A program made the translations under genes and the position numbers. 64,000 nucleotides of DNA, taken from assembly GCF_003014615.1 (NCBI RefSeq), contig NZ_PYGI01000005.1:62001-126000 (forward strand). The letters run 5' to 3'. The DNA is from Marinobacterium halophilum (GTDB taxonomy: Bacteria > Pseudomonadota > Gammaproteobacteria > Pseudomonadales > Balneatricaceae). Below, one piece after another: positions 27,761-35,604 of the stretch. The notes under the pieces were generated by a model that was not told where the DNA came from, made no database searches, and was given only the letters and a program-made list of their open reading frames with translations. How positions within the stretch are numbered: the first letter of the stretch is position 1; every line of letters starts with the position of its first letter.

Positions 27761-29116
27761 TTAACGTACCGGCTGACGCATGGTAACAAACTCTTCTGCT
27801 GCCGTCGGGTGGATGCCGATAGTGCTATCAAACACCGCTTTGGTTGCACCTGCTTTCAGTGCTACACCAATCCCCTGAATGATCTCGCCAGCATCGGCAC
27901 CGACCATGTGTACACCCACCACACGATCAGTTTTCACATCAACGATCATCTTCATCAACGTGCGCTCTTCACTCCCGCTCAGCGTATGTTTCATGGCGCG
28001 GAACTCGGAGCTGTAAACCTGGATCTCATCGAAACGCTCACGTGCCTGCTCTTCACTCAGACCCACGGTACCAATATTGGGCTGACAGAAGACAGCAGTC
28101 GGAATCAATTCATAATCCACCGCAGGATTACCCTTGGCATACAGATGCCGCACCAAAGCCATACCTTCAGCCAGAGCAACCGGCGTTAACTGGACGCGGT
28201 CAATCACGTCACCGATCGCATAAACCGAGGGCACTGATGTTTGAAAGCTGTCATTAACGACAATGGCACCGTTGTTCTGCAGTGCTACACCAACCGTATC
28301 CAGACCCAACCCCTGAGTATTGGGGACTCGGCCTGTTGCATAAAGAATCTGATCAGCGTCCAGTACGCGACCGTCCGTCAAGTGAGCCTGCAGACGACCG
28401 GACGGTAATTTCTCGACCCGTTCAATATTGCAATTGAAGTTCAGACCAACACCTTTTTTAGCCACTTCCTGGGCCGTGAATTCACGCACTTCCTGATCAA
28501 AGCCCCGCAGGAACAGGTCACCTCGATAAATCAGTTCAGTTCGCGCACCGAGGCCCGCGAAGATACCGGCAAATTCGACCGCAATGTAACCTCCCCCCAC
28601 AACAAGGACATCTTGAGGGAAGTGTTCAAGATCAAACACTTCGTTGGAGCTGATTACGTGCTCATTGCCTTCGAAATCGGGAATGAAAGGCCAACCACCG
28701 GTTGCCACCAGAATGCGCTCGGCCGTATATGTGGTATCGCCGACACGCACCTCGTGCTCACCCACTACTTCGGCACGGCCATTGATCAGATCACAGCCGG
28801 AATTTTCCAGCAATCGGGTGTAAATGCCGTTGAGGCGACCGATCTCCTGCTTCTTGTTGTCACGCAGCGTCGGCCAATCGAAGGTCACGCCTTCGGCCTG
28901 CAATCCGAAGCCTGCCGCCTCATGGAAAGACTCGGCATAGTGCGATGCATAGACATACAGCTTCTTCGGTACACAGCCAACGTTGACACAGGTGCCGCCC
29001 AAATAACGATCTTCGGCAACAGCGACTTTCACACCTTCCGCTGCAGCCATGCGTCCGGCGCGCACACCACCCGATCCCGCTCCAATCACAAACAGGTCAT
29101 AATCAAAATGTGCCAC
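27761..29116 (-). CDS. gor: Gor, glutathione-disulfide reductase
   Basis: This FAD flavoenzyme reduces glutathione disulfide with NADPH in the cytosol. The 451-aa protein has the FAD-binding motif [17 protein letters not shown], the redox-active disulfide in [13 protein letters not shown], a central NADPH domain ([13 protein letters not shown]), and the C-terminal HPTAAEE with the catalytic His. I use the GTG at 29116 just after AAGGAGG because the family begins here ([12 protein letters not shown]). An upstream extension to 29221 would place the ribosome-binding site inside the coding region. Confidence 0.93.
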   Translation of the reverse strand: MAHFDYDLFVIGAGSGGVRAGRMAAAEGVKVAVAEDRYLGGTCVNVGCVPKKLYVYASHYAESFHEAAGFGLQAEGVTFDWPTLRDNKKQEIGRLNGIYTRLLENSGCDLINGRAEVVGEHEVRVGDTTYTAERILVATGGWPFIPDFEGNEHVISSNEVFDLEHFPQDVLVVGGGYIAVEFAGIFAGLGARTELIYRGDLFLRGFDQEVREFTAQEVAKKGVGLNFNCNIERVEKLPSGRLQAHLTDGRVLDADQILYATGRVPNTQGLGLDTVGVALQNNGAIVVNDSFQTSVPSVYAIGDVIDRVQLTPVALAEGMALVRHLYAKGNPAVDYELIPTAVFCQPNIGTVGLSEEQARERFDEIQVYSSEFRAMKHTLSGSEERTLMKMIVDVKTDRVVGVHMVGADAGEIIQGIGVALKAGATKAVFDSTIGIHPTAAEEFVTMRQPVR

Positions 29117-29292
29117 TGTGCCTCCTTGAATGTATTCAGAATATGCCGTCATTGTAACCAGCCCACACGGGCCAGGCCCAATAAAATTGGACTCTGTAGT
29201 CCGATAGTGAAAAGCTATCAAGCAAAGCCTGTATTAGCCTGACTTTCTGTTACCATGCCCACCTTTACCATCCGTGCCCGTATAGGACCTGT

Positions 29293-30108
29293 ATGAAGCT
29301 GATCTCTTTCAACACCAACGGCATTCGCGCCCGCATGCACCAGCTTGAGCGCCTGATCGATACCCACCAACCGGATGTGATCGGCATTCAGGAAACCAAA
29401 GTGGCGGATGAACAATTCCCCGTTGCGCAGATTGAAGCCCTGGGCTATCACGTCGTTTATCACGGCCAAAAGGGACATTACGGCGTTTGCCTGATATCCA
29501 AACAGCCCGCCCTCAATGTGCAGTACGGTTTTGATGGTGATGAAGCGGATGCTCAGCGCCGCATGATCATGGCAGATTTCACCAGCGCCAACGGCACGAC
29601 CGTGCGGGTGCTCAACGGTTACTTCCCGCAAGGTGAAAGCATCGATCACCCGACAAAATTCCCCGCTAAACGACGCTTTTATGCCGATCTGCTACAGCAT
29701 CTTCAAGAACAGTGCAGCCCGGAACAGCCCCTGGTCGTAATGGGCGACCTGAACATTTCCGCTGAAGATCGCGACATCGGTATCGGCGAGCCCAACCGCA
29801 AGCGTTGGCTGCGTACCGGCAAAACCAGTTTCCAGCCGGAAGAACGCGAATGGTTGGCACGCCTGCACCAATGGGGCTTGAAGGACAGCTTCCGCCACCT
29901 CCACCCCGAAGAGGATCAGCTGTTCAGCTGGTTCGATTACCGCAGTCGCGGCTTTGATGACGAGCCCAAACGCGGCCTGAGAATCGATGCCATCCTGGCA
30001 ACACCGGTACTCCTGGAACACTGCACCGATGTCGGTATCGATTACGCGATTCGCGGGATGGAAAAGCCTTCTGATCACGCGCCGATCTGGGCCGAGTTCA
30101 ACCTCTAG
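29293..30108 (+). CDS. xthA: XthA-type exodeoxyribonuclease III / AP endonuclease
   Basis: This exonuclease III family enzyme cleaves DNA at abasic sites and removes 3' blocking groups in base-excision repair. The 271-aa protein has the family motifs [18 protein letters not shown] (metal-binding Glu), [16 protein letters not shown] (Asp/Asn), [10 protein letters not shown] and the final SDHAPI with the catalytic His. It has the normal length. The last four bases overlap the 3' end of the convergent UspE-like gene. It is divergent from gor, and glutathione and DNA repair genes thus share a 176-base region. Confidence 0.93.
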   Translation: MKLISFNTNGIRARMHQLERLIDTHQPDVIGIQETKVADEQFPVAQIEALGYHVVYHGQKGHYGVCLISKQPALNVQYGFDGDEADAQRRMIMADFTSANGTTVRVLNGYFPQGESIDHPTKFPAKRRFYADLLQHLQEQCSPEQPLVVMGDLNISAEDRDIGIGEPNRKRWLRTGKTSFQPEEREWLARLHQWGLKDSFRHLHPEEDQLFSWFDYRSRGFDDEPKRGLRIDAILATPVLLEHCTDVGIDYAIRGMEKPSDHAPIWAEFNL

Positions 30109-31043
30109 AATTCAGTTACCGGGCAGTGAAAACTGTCCGGTTTCAACACCAACAGATCACAACCAACCTTATCCAGCAAACGCTCGGCGGAACTGCCCAG
30201 CAACATGCGGTCAAGGAAACCACGCGCCTGACTCCCCATCGCCAGCACATCAATCTGGTTATCCTGGGCCCATTGTGGCACCAGCTGATGCAGCTCCCCT
30301 TCAAGCAGATGTACACAGGGGTCCTGTACTGAAAGCCCGTACGGCGCAATCAGCTCATCTATACGGGTATGATGCTCAGCCCTCACGCGCTGCTGTAGCG
30401 CTTCGTAATCCAGTACCAGATGCTCATCAAAAATTGCCGAATGCGGCAGGGTTTGAAATACATGCAGCACGTGCAGCTCGCCATCCAGCTGTTGCGCCAG
30501 CCCGGCGGCATGTGCCAGCAAACGATGATCCAGTGCCGCCGCTTCATCATCCAGGTGGAATGGGTCGATCGCGGCAGCAATAATCGGACGATCGTTCCAG
30601 TGCGGCTTTTTACTCAGCAATAGTGGTGCCGGGCATTGTCGCAGCAAACGCCAGTCTGGTGCGGACAGCAACCGCTGTAGCGGATTGGCATGATGTTCAG
30701 GCGCATGCAAGACCAGATCCGGCTGATAACGCAGTACCTTGCGCACAATACCTTCCGCCTGATCACGGTCCCAGTACACATCAGCGCCAGCCGTCAGCCC
30801 ACGCTGCTGCAGCTTGTCGACATGTGACATCAACCCCTTCTCAGCCTTGCGCAACACGGCCTGTATCGCATGTTGACGACCGTCAGCATCGAACAGATGG
30901 CTACTGGCCAGGCCCGCTGAATACAGACAACTGAACAGCTCGACCTGAGACGCATGTTCGCCCAGCCTCCGCAGCTTCTGCAACAGCTCGCCACGATGCT
31001 CATCATCACGCAAATTCACCAATACCCGCGCATACTGACTCAT
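30105..31043 (-). CDS. UspE-like tandem universal stress protein
   Basis: This is a double-domain universal stress protein of 312 aa, with one Usp fold in residues 1-140 and a second in 160-305. The second ends with the ATP-binding-type motif [22 protein letters not shown]. The architecture and opening ([16 protein letters not shown]) match the UspE/YdaA group, linked in E. coli to motility, adhesion and stress tolerance. I use the ATG at 31043, which has GGAGG at 5-nt spacing. An ATG nine codons upstream lacks a good site. It converges on xthA. Confidence 0.85.
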   Translation of the reverse strand: MSQYARVLVNLRDDEHRGELLQKLRRLGEHASQVELFSCLYSAGLASSHLFDADGRQHAIQAVLRKAEKGLMSHVDKLQQRGLTAGADVYWDRDQAEGIVRKVLRYQPDLVLHAPEHHANPLQRLLSAPDWRLLRQCPAPLLLSKKPHWNDRPIIAAAIDPFHLDDEAAALDHRLLAHAAGLAQQLDGELHVLHVFQTLPHSAIFDEHLVLDYEALQQRVRAEHHTRIDELIAPYGLSVQDPCVHLLEGELHQLVPQWAQDNQIDVLAMGSQARGFLDRMLLGSSAERLLDKVGCDLLVLKPDSFHCPVTEF

Positions 31044-31167
31044 ATTTCCTCCGATCAATGGCCCATTCACCTGAGCATAGCCCGCTAGCTTCGATTAAGT
31101 AAGCGCGCAGCACTAATGTGTGCGTATATTGATCCATGTCACTTTTATGCGACATAAAGACAATGCG

Positions 31168-32499
31168 ATGTTAGACTATCGTCTTTCATCTGAATCAGAG
31201 CACACACCCGTGATTTGGACCTCGGCCCTGCGACTGCTGCCTCTGTTGCTACTGCCCCTACCACTGATACTGGCTGCTGCTGCACCGGATCTATCGGCCA
31301 CTCACACACTATTTTTGACCACCCTGCCCTGGCTGGCTGGCCTCGTCATTCTATTTTTGTCACTGGGCTTCAAACAAAGCCGCCTGCTGCTGATGTCGTT
31401 GCATCTGGCCCTGGCAACCGGGCTGATTCATCTGGTGACGAACAGCGGTATCGACAACCCTGCCAGCTATGTAGCATTGGTGTTACTTGGCCTGATATCA
31501 CCCATCATGCAAGCATGGATACTGCTCACCCCGGAGCGGAGTACGCTGTCACGCACGGGCCTGGTGCGTATAAGCAGCATGCTCGCCATTTATATCAGTC
31601 TGGCTTACCTCTGGTTGCATCAGCCCTTAATACTGGTCACTTTACTGCCCTCATTGCCCAGTAACTTCATCGAATTCCTGTTCAGCAGCGTCACCATTAG
31701 CCACGCCATTTTCTGGTGGCAGCTGCTGGTCCTTGCGGGCACGACCTTACTGGGCCTGCTCTACCGTCGGGACGATACCGGGGTTAACCTTCTTCTTGGC
31801 TTGACCCTGCTACTGATTCTGGCTCGTGCAGATGCGCCGTTACAGGGACCGCTCTACCACCTGCTGGGCCAGCTTATACTGTTTGTTGCACTGATCCGGC
31901 GAGGCTATGCCATGGCGTTTGTCGACACCTTGACGGGTGTGCCGGGGCGCCGTGCACTGGAACATTGCCTGGCCAGTCCCGGCAAGCACTACAGCCTTGC
32001 CATGCTCGATATCGACCACTTCAAGCAGTTTAATGACCGTTATGGTCATGACACGGGTGACCAGGTACTGCGCATGGTCGCCACCCAGCTGCGTAGCATT
32101 GGTGCCGGTGGCCAGTTATTCCGTTATGGCGGTGAAGAGTTCACCATTGTCTTCAAACGGCGCTCGGAAGAGGAAGCCTTTGCCGCACTTGAGGCCGTAC
32201 GCGAACGCATTGCGCACTATCCCATGAAAGTACGCAGCCCGGACCGGCCGGAACATGACACCCACGGACGCCCATTGCGGGAACGTCCGGCGGCCTCAAC
32301 ACAGGTTGTCAACGTTACCATCAGTATCGGCGTATGCACTCGTGCAGCGGGCGAGACGCCCGATATCGTCATCAAAAAGGCGGATGAAGCGTTGTATGCG
32401 GCCAAACGCGGGGGGCGCAACTGCACCCGCACTCCACGGCCTGAATCAGCACAAAAAAAAGGGCGAAGCCGTAATGACTTCGCCCGTAGTCGCAACTGA
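31168..32499 (+). CDS. Membrane diguanylate cyclase (GGEEF)
   Basis: This protein is predicted to make cyclic di-GMP. The N-terminal 250 residues contain about seven hydrophobic helices forming a membrane sensor domain of unknown ligand. A C-terminal GGDEF domain follows, with intact active site RYGGEEFTIV, substrate motif DIDHFKQFNDRYGHDTGD and ending ADEALYAAKRGGRN. A Pro/Arg-rich insertion (about 30 residues) interrupts the domain before VNVTISIGV. The start is uncertain: the ATG at 31168 gives 443 aa, while 31147 (ATG) and 31120 (GTG) are also open. The last 16 codons run through the terminator of the opposing permease gene. Confidence 0.85.
   Translation: MLDYRLSSESEHTPVIWTSALRLLPLLLLPLPLILAAAAPDLSATHTLFLTTLPWLAGLVILFLSLGFKQSRLLLMSLHLALATGLIHLVTNSGIDNPASYVALVLLGLISPIMQAWILLTPERSTLSRTGLVRISSMLAIYISLAYLWLHQPLILVTLLPSLPSNFIEFLFSSVTISHAIFWWQLLVLAGTTLLGLLYRRDDTGVNLLLGLTLLLILARADAPLQGPLYHLLGQLILFVALIRRGYAMAFVDTLTGVPGRRALEHCLASPGKHYSLAMLDIDHFKQFNDRYGHDTGDQVLRMVATQLRSIGAGGQLFRYGGEEFTIVFKRRSEEEAFAALEAVRERIAHYPMKVRSPDRPEHDTHGRPLRERPAASTQVVNVTISIGVCTRAAGETPDIVIKKADEALYAAKRGGRNCTRTPRPESAQKKGRSRNDFARSRN
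32453..32485 (-). terminator. Rho-independent terminator of the SLC23 permease gene
   Basis: Arms GGGCGAAG and CTTCGCCC (8 bp) surround a 9-nt loop. On the minus strand they are followed by eight T. It lies 20 bases after the permease stop and is wholly inside the 3' coding end of the convergent diguanylate cyclase gene. Confidence 0.9.
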
Positions 32500-32504
32500 C
32501 GGCG

Positions 32505-33908
32505 TTAGCGGTTGCCGTATTCTTCAGCGCGTTCTTCAATATGGATCGGTTCTTCAGGTTCCTCACCGGCATGCTCTTTCAATGCCGATTTGGAGCGCTT
32601 CTCGAACAGCAAGTACAAAATGACACCAACTGCCAAACCATATGCAGCACCGTATACCGACAGCACTACACCCATGGTGCCCGCCACGCCCATGGAAGTC
32701 GCGTTATCGACCTGCTCCACACCGACACTGATACACAGGTAACCGGTAATCAGCAGAGTCAGCGACAGCGCGATCGGCAACACCGGCTTGAACAGCGTAG
32801 CCAGCGGCAGGATAAACAGAGCAATGAAGCCTACAATCCAGAACACGCTTACACCGCCATAAATGGTATCCATCGCCTTGCGGCCGTAACGGTAACGTTC
32901 GGCAATTGTTGCCATCGCACCGGTAAACAGCGGACCCGCCAGGCCAGGATAAGGCGCCAGCAGTGAATGCAGCAGGTTACGGATCGCAGTGACCAGGTGT
33001 ACGCGGTCAACGTTGACTTCGATTTTTTCGTCAGGACGCAGGTGGTCTACTCGCTTGAGCAGACTCTGGCCGACAATGATGTCACCGAAGGCAATGATGT
33101 ACGCAATGATTGCAGTTGGAATAGCCATCCAGACCATTTCCCATGACGGCAGACCGACGCCAAAGACGGTGTAGTCCAGCATCTTGTCAAACGCCGGTGT
33201 CGAAATACCGAACTCGATATTCGGGACCGGATATTCACCCACACCCCAACCGATACCCATGGCGACCAGTGAACCCGGCACCATGCCATAACCGGCAACA
33301 ATACGTGCCCAGCGGTGTTTTTCAGTCCAGTCACGGAATGACAGCGAGAACAGGATATAACCTGTCACTGCGCCACCGATGATCAACGAAATCGGTGTTT
33401 CTGCCAGACGACCACCTTGAACAATCTCCCCGGAGATCGCCGCGATACCCGCACCCATCAGGATGCCGCCCTTGATCGAACTCGGGAACATGTCGACCAG
33501 CTTACTGCCCAATCGGGTAATACCGAGCACAAAGAAGATCAGTGTGACCACCAGCTGCAAACCAATCAATGCACGGATCGCATCGGGGCCCGGCTCGAAG
33601 TTGCCCAGATAAAGGCCGACAACAGGAATCGCAGGGGTAATCCAGCCAGGCACCATCGGTACACCCAGCATTGCCGGTAACATGAAGCCCACGCCACACA
33701 CTACAACGAATGCCAGAGCAACGTCATACGGCAGGCCAAGATACTTTTCCAGCAACGGAATCATCGCCATGCCGATCACGAACATGATCAACGCCTGAAT
33801 GGTTTCCGGCCATTCCCAGCGATAATGGACAAACGGTAAACGGACTTTAAAGGGACCGAACTTCCAGTACGGATGCTCGGCACCATGCTCACGCCGATAA
33901 ATTCCCAT
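32505..33908 (-). CDS. SLC23/NCS2-related permease
   Basis: This is a multi-spanning inner-membrane carrier of 467 aa related to the xanthine/uracil permease (SLC23, NCS2) superfamily. About 11-14 hydrophobic helices are visible, with the segment MFPSSIKGGILMGAGIAAISGEIV near residue 140-165 and a charged cytosolic tail (EEPEEPIHIEERAEE). The N-terminal region WKFGPFKVRLPFVHYRWEWPE is unlike the usual nucleobase permeases, so I do not assign a substrate. The ATG has GGGGAG at 5-nt spacing. It is divergent from an ArsR-type regulator across a 281-base region with several palindromes. Confidence 0.75.
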   Translation of the reverse strand: MGIYRREHGAEHPYWKFGPFKVRLPFVHYRWEWPETIQALIMFVIGMAMIPLLEKYLGLPYDVALAFVVVCGVGFMLPAMLGVPMVPGWITPAIPVVGLYLGNFEPGPDAIRALIGLQLVVTLIFFVLGITRLGSKLVDMFPSSIKGGILMGAGIAAISGEIVQGGRLAETPISLIIGGAVTGYILFSLSFRDWTEKHRWARIVAGYGMVPGSLVAMGIGWGVGEYPVPNIEFGISTPAFDKMLDYTVFGVGLPSWEMVWMAIPTAIIAYIIAFGDIIVGQSLLKRVDHLRPDEKIEVNVDRVHLVTAIRNLLHSLLAPYPGLAGPLFTGAMATIAERYRYGRKAMDTIYGGVSVFWIVGFIALFILPLATLFKPVLPIALSLTLLITGYLCISVGVEQVDNATSMGVAGTMGVVLSVYGAAYGLAVGVILYLLFEKRSKSALKEHAGEEPEEPIHIEERAEEYGNR

Positions 33909-33979
33909 AAATGCTCCCCAATAAGCGATACGGTATTGTTCTTAGATGTTCGGGCATTCCCCTATGCCCAAGTGGGGAG

Positions 33980-34049
33980 GACAGTACTGTCAGACGGCGA
34001 ACAAGTCGAGTTGTCGACAATCAACTTTAGTCTTGAATTGAACTAAAGT
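33980..34049. promoter_or_regulatory. Cluster of three palindromes between permease and ArsR genes
   Basis: The sites are GACAGTACTGTC (perfect 12-bp palindrome, 33980-33991), TTGTCGACAA (perfect 10-bp palindrome, 34011-34020), and an 8-bp inverted repeat ACTTTAGT/ACTAAAGT with a 10-bp centre (34024-34049). They lie 70-140 bases upstream of the permease start and 140-210 bases upstream of the ArsR start. They are candidates for the ArsR-type regulator's operator; which of the three is bound is not known. A -10-like TATATT sits at 34127-34132 ahead of the ArsR gene. No gene is seen in 33909-34189. Confidence 0.5.
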
Positions 34050-34189
34050 ATACGGGAAAACCTTTATCACCTTCAGTCGACGTAGCGGGAAACATACACA
34101 CACGTTATAGGGATATGCATTCTGCGTATATTAGAGGAATGGGATTAAATCAGGAAATGGGATAACATGGCCGGCAAATAACAAGATCG

Positions 34190-34549
34190 ATGAGGCCTTC
34201 CGTGACCAAGCTGTCAGCACCCGTACAACCCCATCGCTTGCCCCAGGACAGCCTGGAGCCGATGAAGCAAAATGCTGCTGCCGCCGCCAAACTAATGCGC
34301 GTTTTAGGCAATGACAGCCGACTGCTGATCCTCTGCTACCTGGATGGCAAAGAGTTGTCAGTTTCAGAACTCAACCGCTGCCTGGACCTGAGCCAATCAG
34401 CACTGTCTCAGCATTTGGCAGTGTTACGTCGCGACGGCCTGGTGCGCACTCGCCGCGAATCACAGACAATCTATTACTCCCTGAACGGCAACACGGCCAT
34501 CACCATCATCCGGACACTGCACGAACTGTTCTGCCCAACCTCGCCCTGA
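34190..34549 (+). CDS. ArsR-family regulator resembling persulfide sensors (BigR/SqrR/YgaV type)
   Basis: This is a winged-helix repressor of 119 aa. The DNA-recognition region is DLSQSALSQHLAVLRRDGLVRTRRESQTIYYSL (residues about 66-98). Metal-binding ELCVCD is absent. Instead, Cys49 (RLLILCYL) and Cys115 (HELFCPTS) are spaced 66 residues apart, the spacing of the redox pair reported for SqrR and BigR. The ending FCP recalls YgaV. A third Cys is at 64. The start is uncertain: ATG 34190, GTG 34202, or ATG 34262, the last giving a typical 95-aa protein. It is divergent from the permease and convergent with azlD. Confidence 0.8.
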   Translation: MRPSVTKLSAPVQPHRLPQDSLEPMKQNAAAAAKLMRVLGNDSRLLILCYLDGKELSVSELNRCLDLSQSALSQHLAVLRRDGLVRTRRESQTIYYSLNGNTAITIIRTLHELFCPTSP

Positions 34550-34552
34550 AGT

Positions 34553-34882
34553 TCAAACCAGCAGTCCGCTCTGGGTCAGGAACATGAACAGACCCGTTCC
34601 TGACATGATGCTGACCAACGGGTTGCGCAATAACAAATGCAAAATCATGACGACGCTCAGAGCTGCCAGTGACGGCCACAGACCCTCTCCCGTTACCAGC
34701 GCATCCTTTAACGCATACATCAACAGCAGCACCATCAGTACCGGCGGCAGATAGCGGCCCAGATGTTTCAGCAGCGGATGATCTGCCCAGCGGTACAACA
34801 ACACAAAAGGCAATGCCCGCGTCAGGAAAGTCGCTACCGCAGCCACGACCACAACGGTCAGAAGATACGCAGTCGTGTCCAC
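34553..34882 (-). CDS. azlD: AzlD, branched-chain amino-acid exporter small subunit
   Basis: This is the small membrane subunit (109 aa, about four helices) of AzlCD-type exporters. The pair is related to E. coli YgaZH, which exports valine and other branched-chain amino acids. The sequence shows the typical TFLTRALPFVLLYRW segment. The start is GTG with AGGAGG at about 6-nt spacing, lying 25 bases inside the end of azlC, so translation is coupled. It converges with the ArsR gene after a 3-base gap. The substrate is assumed from the family. Confidence 0.88.
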   Translation of the reverse strand: MDTTAYLLTVVVVAAVATFLTRALPFVLLYRWADHPLLKHLGRYLPPVLMVLLLMYALKDALVTGEGLWPSLAALSVVMILHLLLRNPLVSIMSGTGLFMFLTQSGLLV

Positions 34883-35553
34883 TCCACCCCTCCTCTTGCC
34901 ATCACCAGTAATGACACCGCCATGGCGATTGACAGCATCAGCATATTATCCGGACTGATCAATAGTGCCAGCACACCAATGGCAAGCGCTAACACAAATA
35001 CGCGAGGGCGGCGGACCGCACGGTACTGCTCCAGCGCCAGCACCAGAAACAGGGCTGGCAACGTAAATTCGATACCCGCCGTGGAAAACTCGATCTGTCC
35101 GCCCAGCCAGGCTCCCAGCGTACAGCCTGCCACCCAGTAAACATGGTTGAGCGCCGCTATGCGGAACTGCAGGCGTGCGCGCAGCTGGTCACAACCGGTC
35201 TGCAGCATGCTAAGCAGCGAGTAGGTTTCATCGGTCAGGGCAAAGATCAGATACCAGCGACGCGGCCCTTGCAGCTTCAGGCTGCTTAACAGCGACAGGC
35301 CATACACCATGTGCCGCGCATTCAGCAGCAACGTGGCAACAAACACTTCAACCAGACCGGCGTGGTTGGCCAACAGGCCGACCGCCAGAAACTGACCGGC
35401 TCCGGCATAGATTACGATGCCCATCAGCATGGCATACAGCCAGTGATAGCCCAGCTCCGAAAACATGACACCGAAGGCGGCGCCCAGCGGGATGTAGCCA
35501 AATAGTACCGGCAACGACAACCGTATGGCTGACGTGTTGTTATCTGTATTCAT
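34858..35553 (-). CDS. azlC: AzlC, branched-chain amino-acid exporter large subunit
   Basis: This is the large subunit of the AzlCD exporter, 231 aa, with the family signature PVLFGYIPLGAAFGVMF near the N-terminus and about six or seven hydrophobic helices (RHMVYGLSLL, FALTDETYSLL). I use the ATG at 35553 (MNTDNNTSAI); a start 11 codons earlier is open but lies closer to the upstream gene. Together with azlD it forms a two-gene unit downstream of the Pat-type gene, 52 bases away. Confidence 0.88.
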   Translation of the reverse strand: MNTDNNTSAIRLSLPVLFGYIPLGAAFGVMFSELGYHWLYAMLMGIVIYAGAGQFLAVGLLANHAGLVEVFVATLLLNARHMVYGLSLLSSLKLQGPRRWYLIFALTDETYSLLSMLQTGCDQLRARLQFRIAALNHVYWVAGCTLGAWLGGQIEFSTAGIEFTLPALFLVLALEQYRAVRRPRVFVLALAIGVLALLISPDNMLMLSIAMAVSLLVMARGGVEWTRLRIF

Positions 35554-35604
35554 AAGGCCAAATGCCGCCCGAACAGGCGGCACCATTAATAGCGGGATGG
35601 ATGA

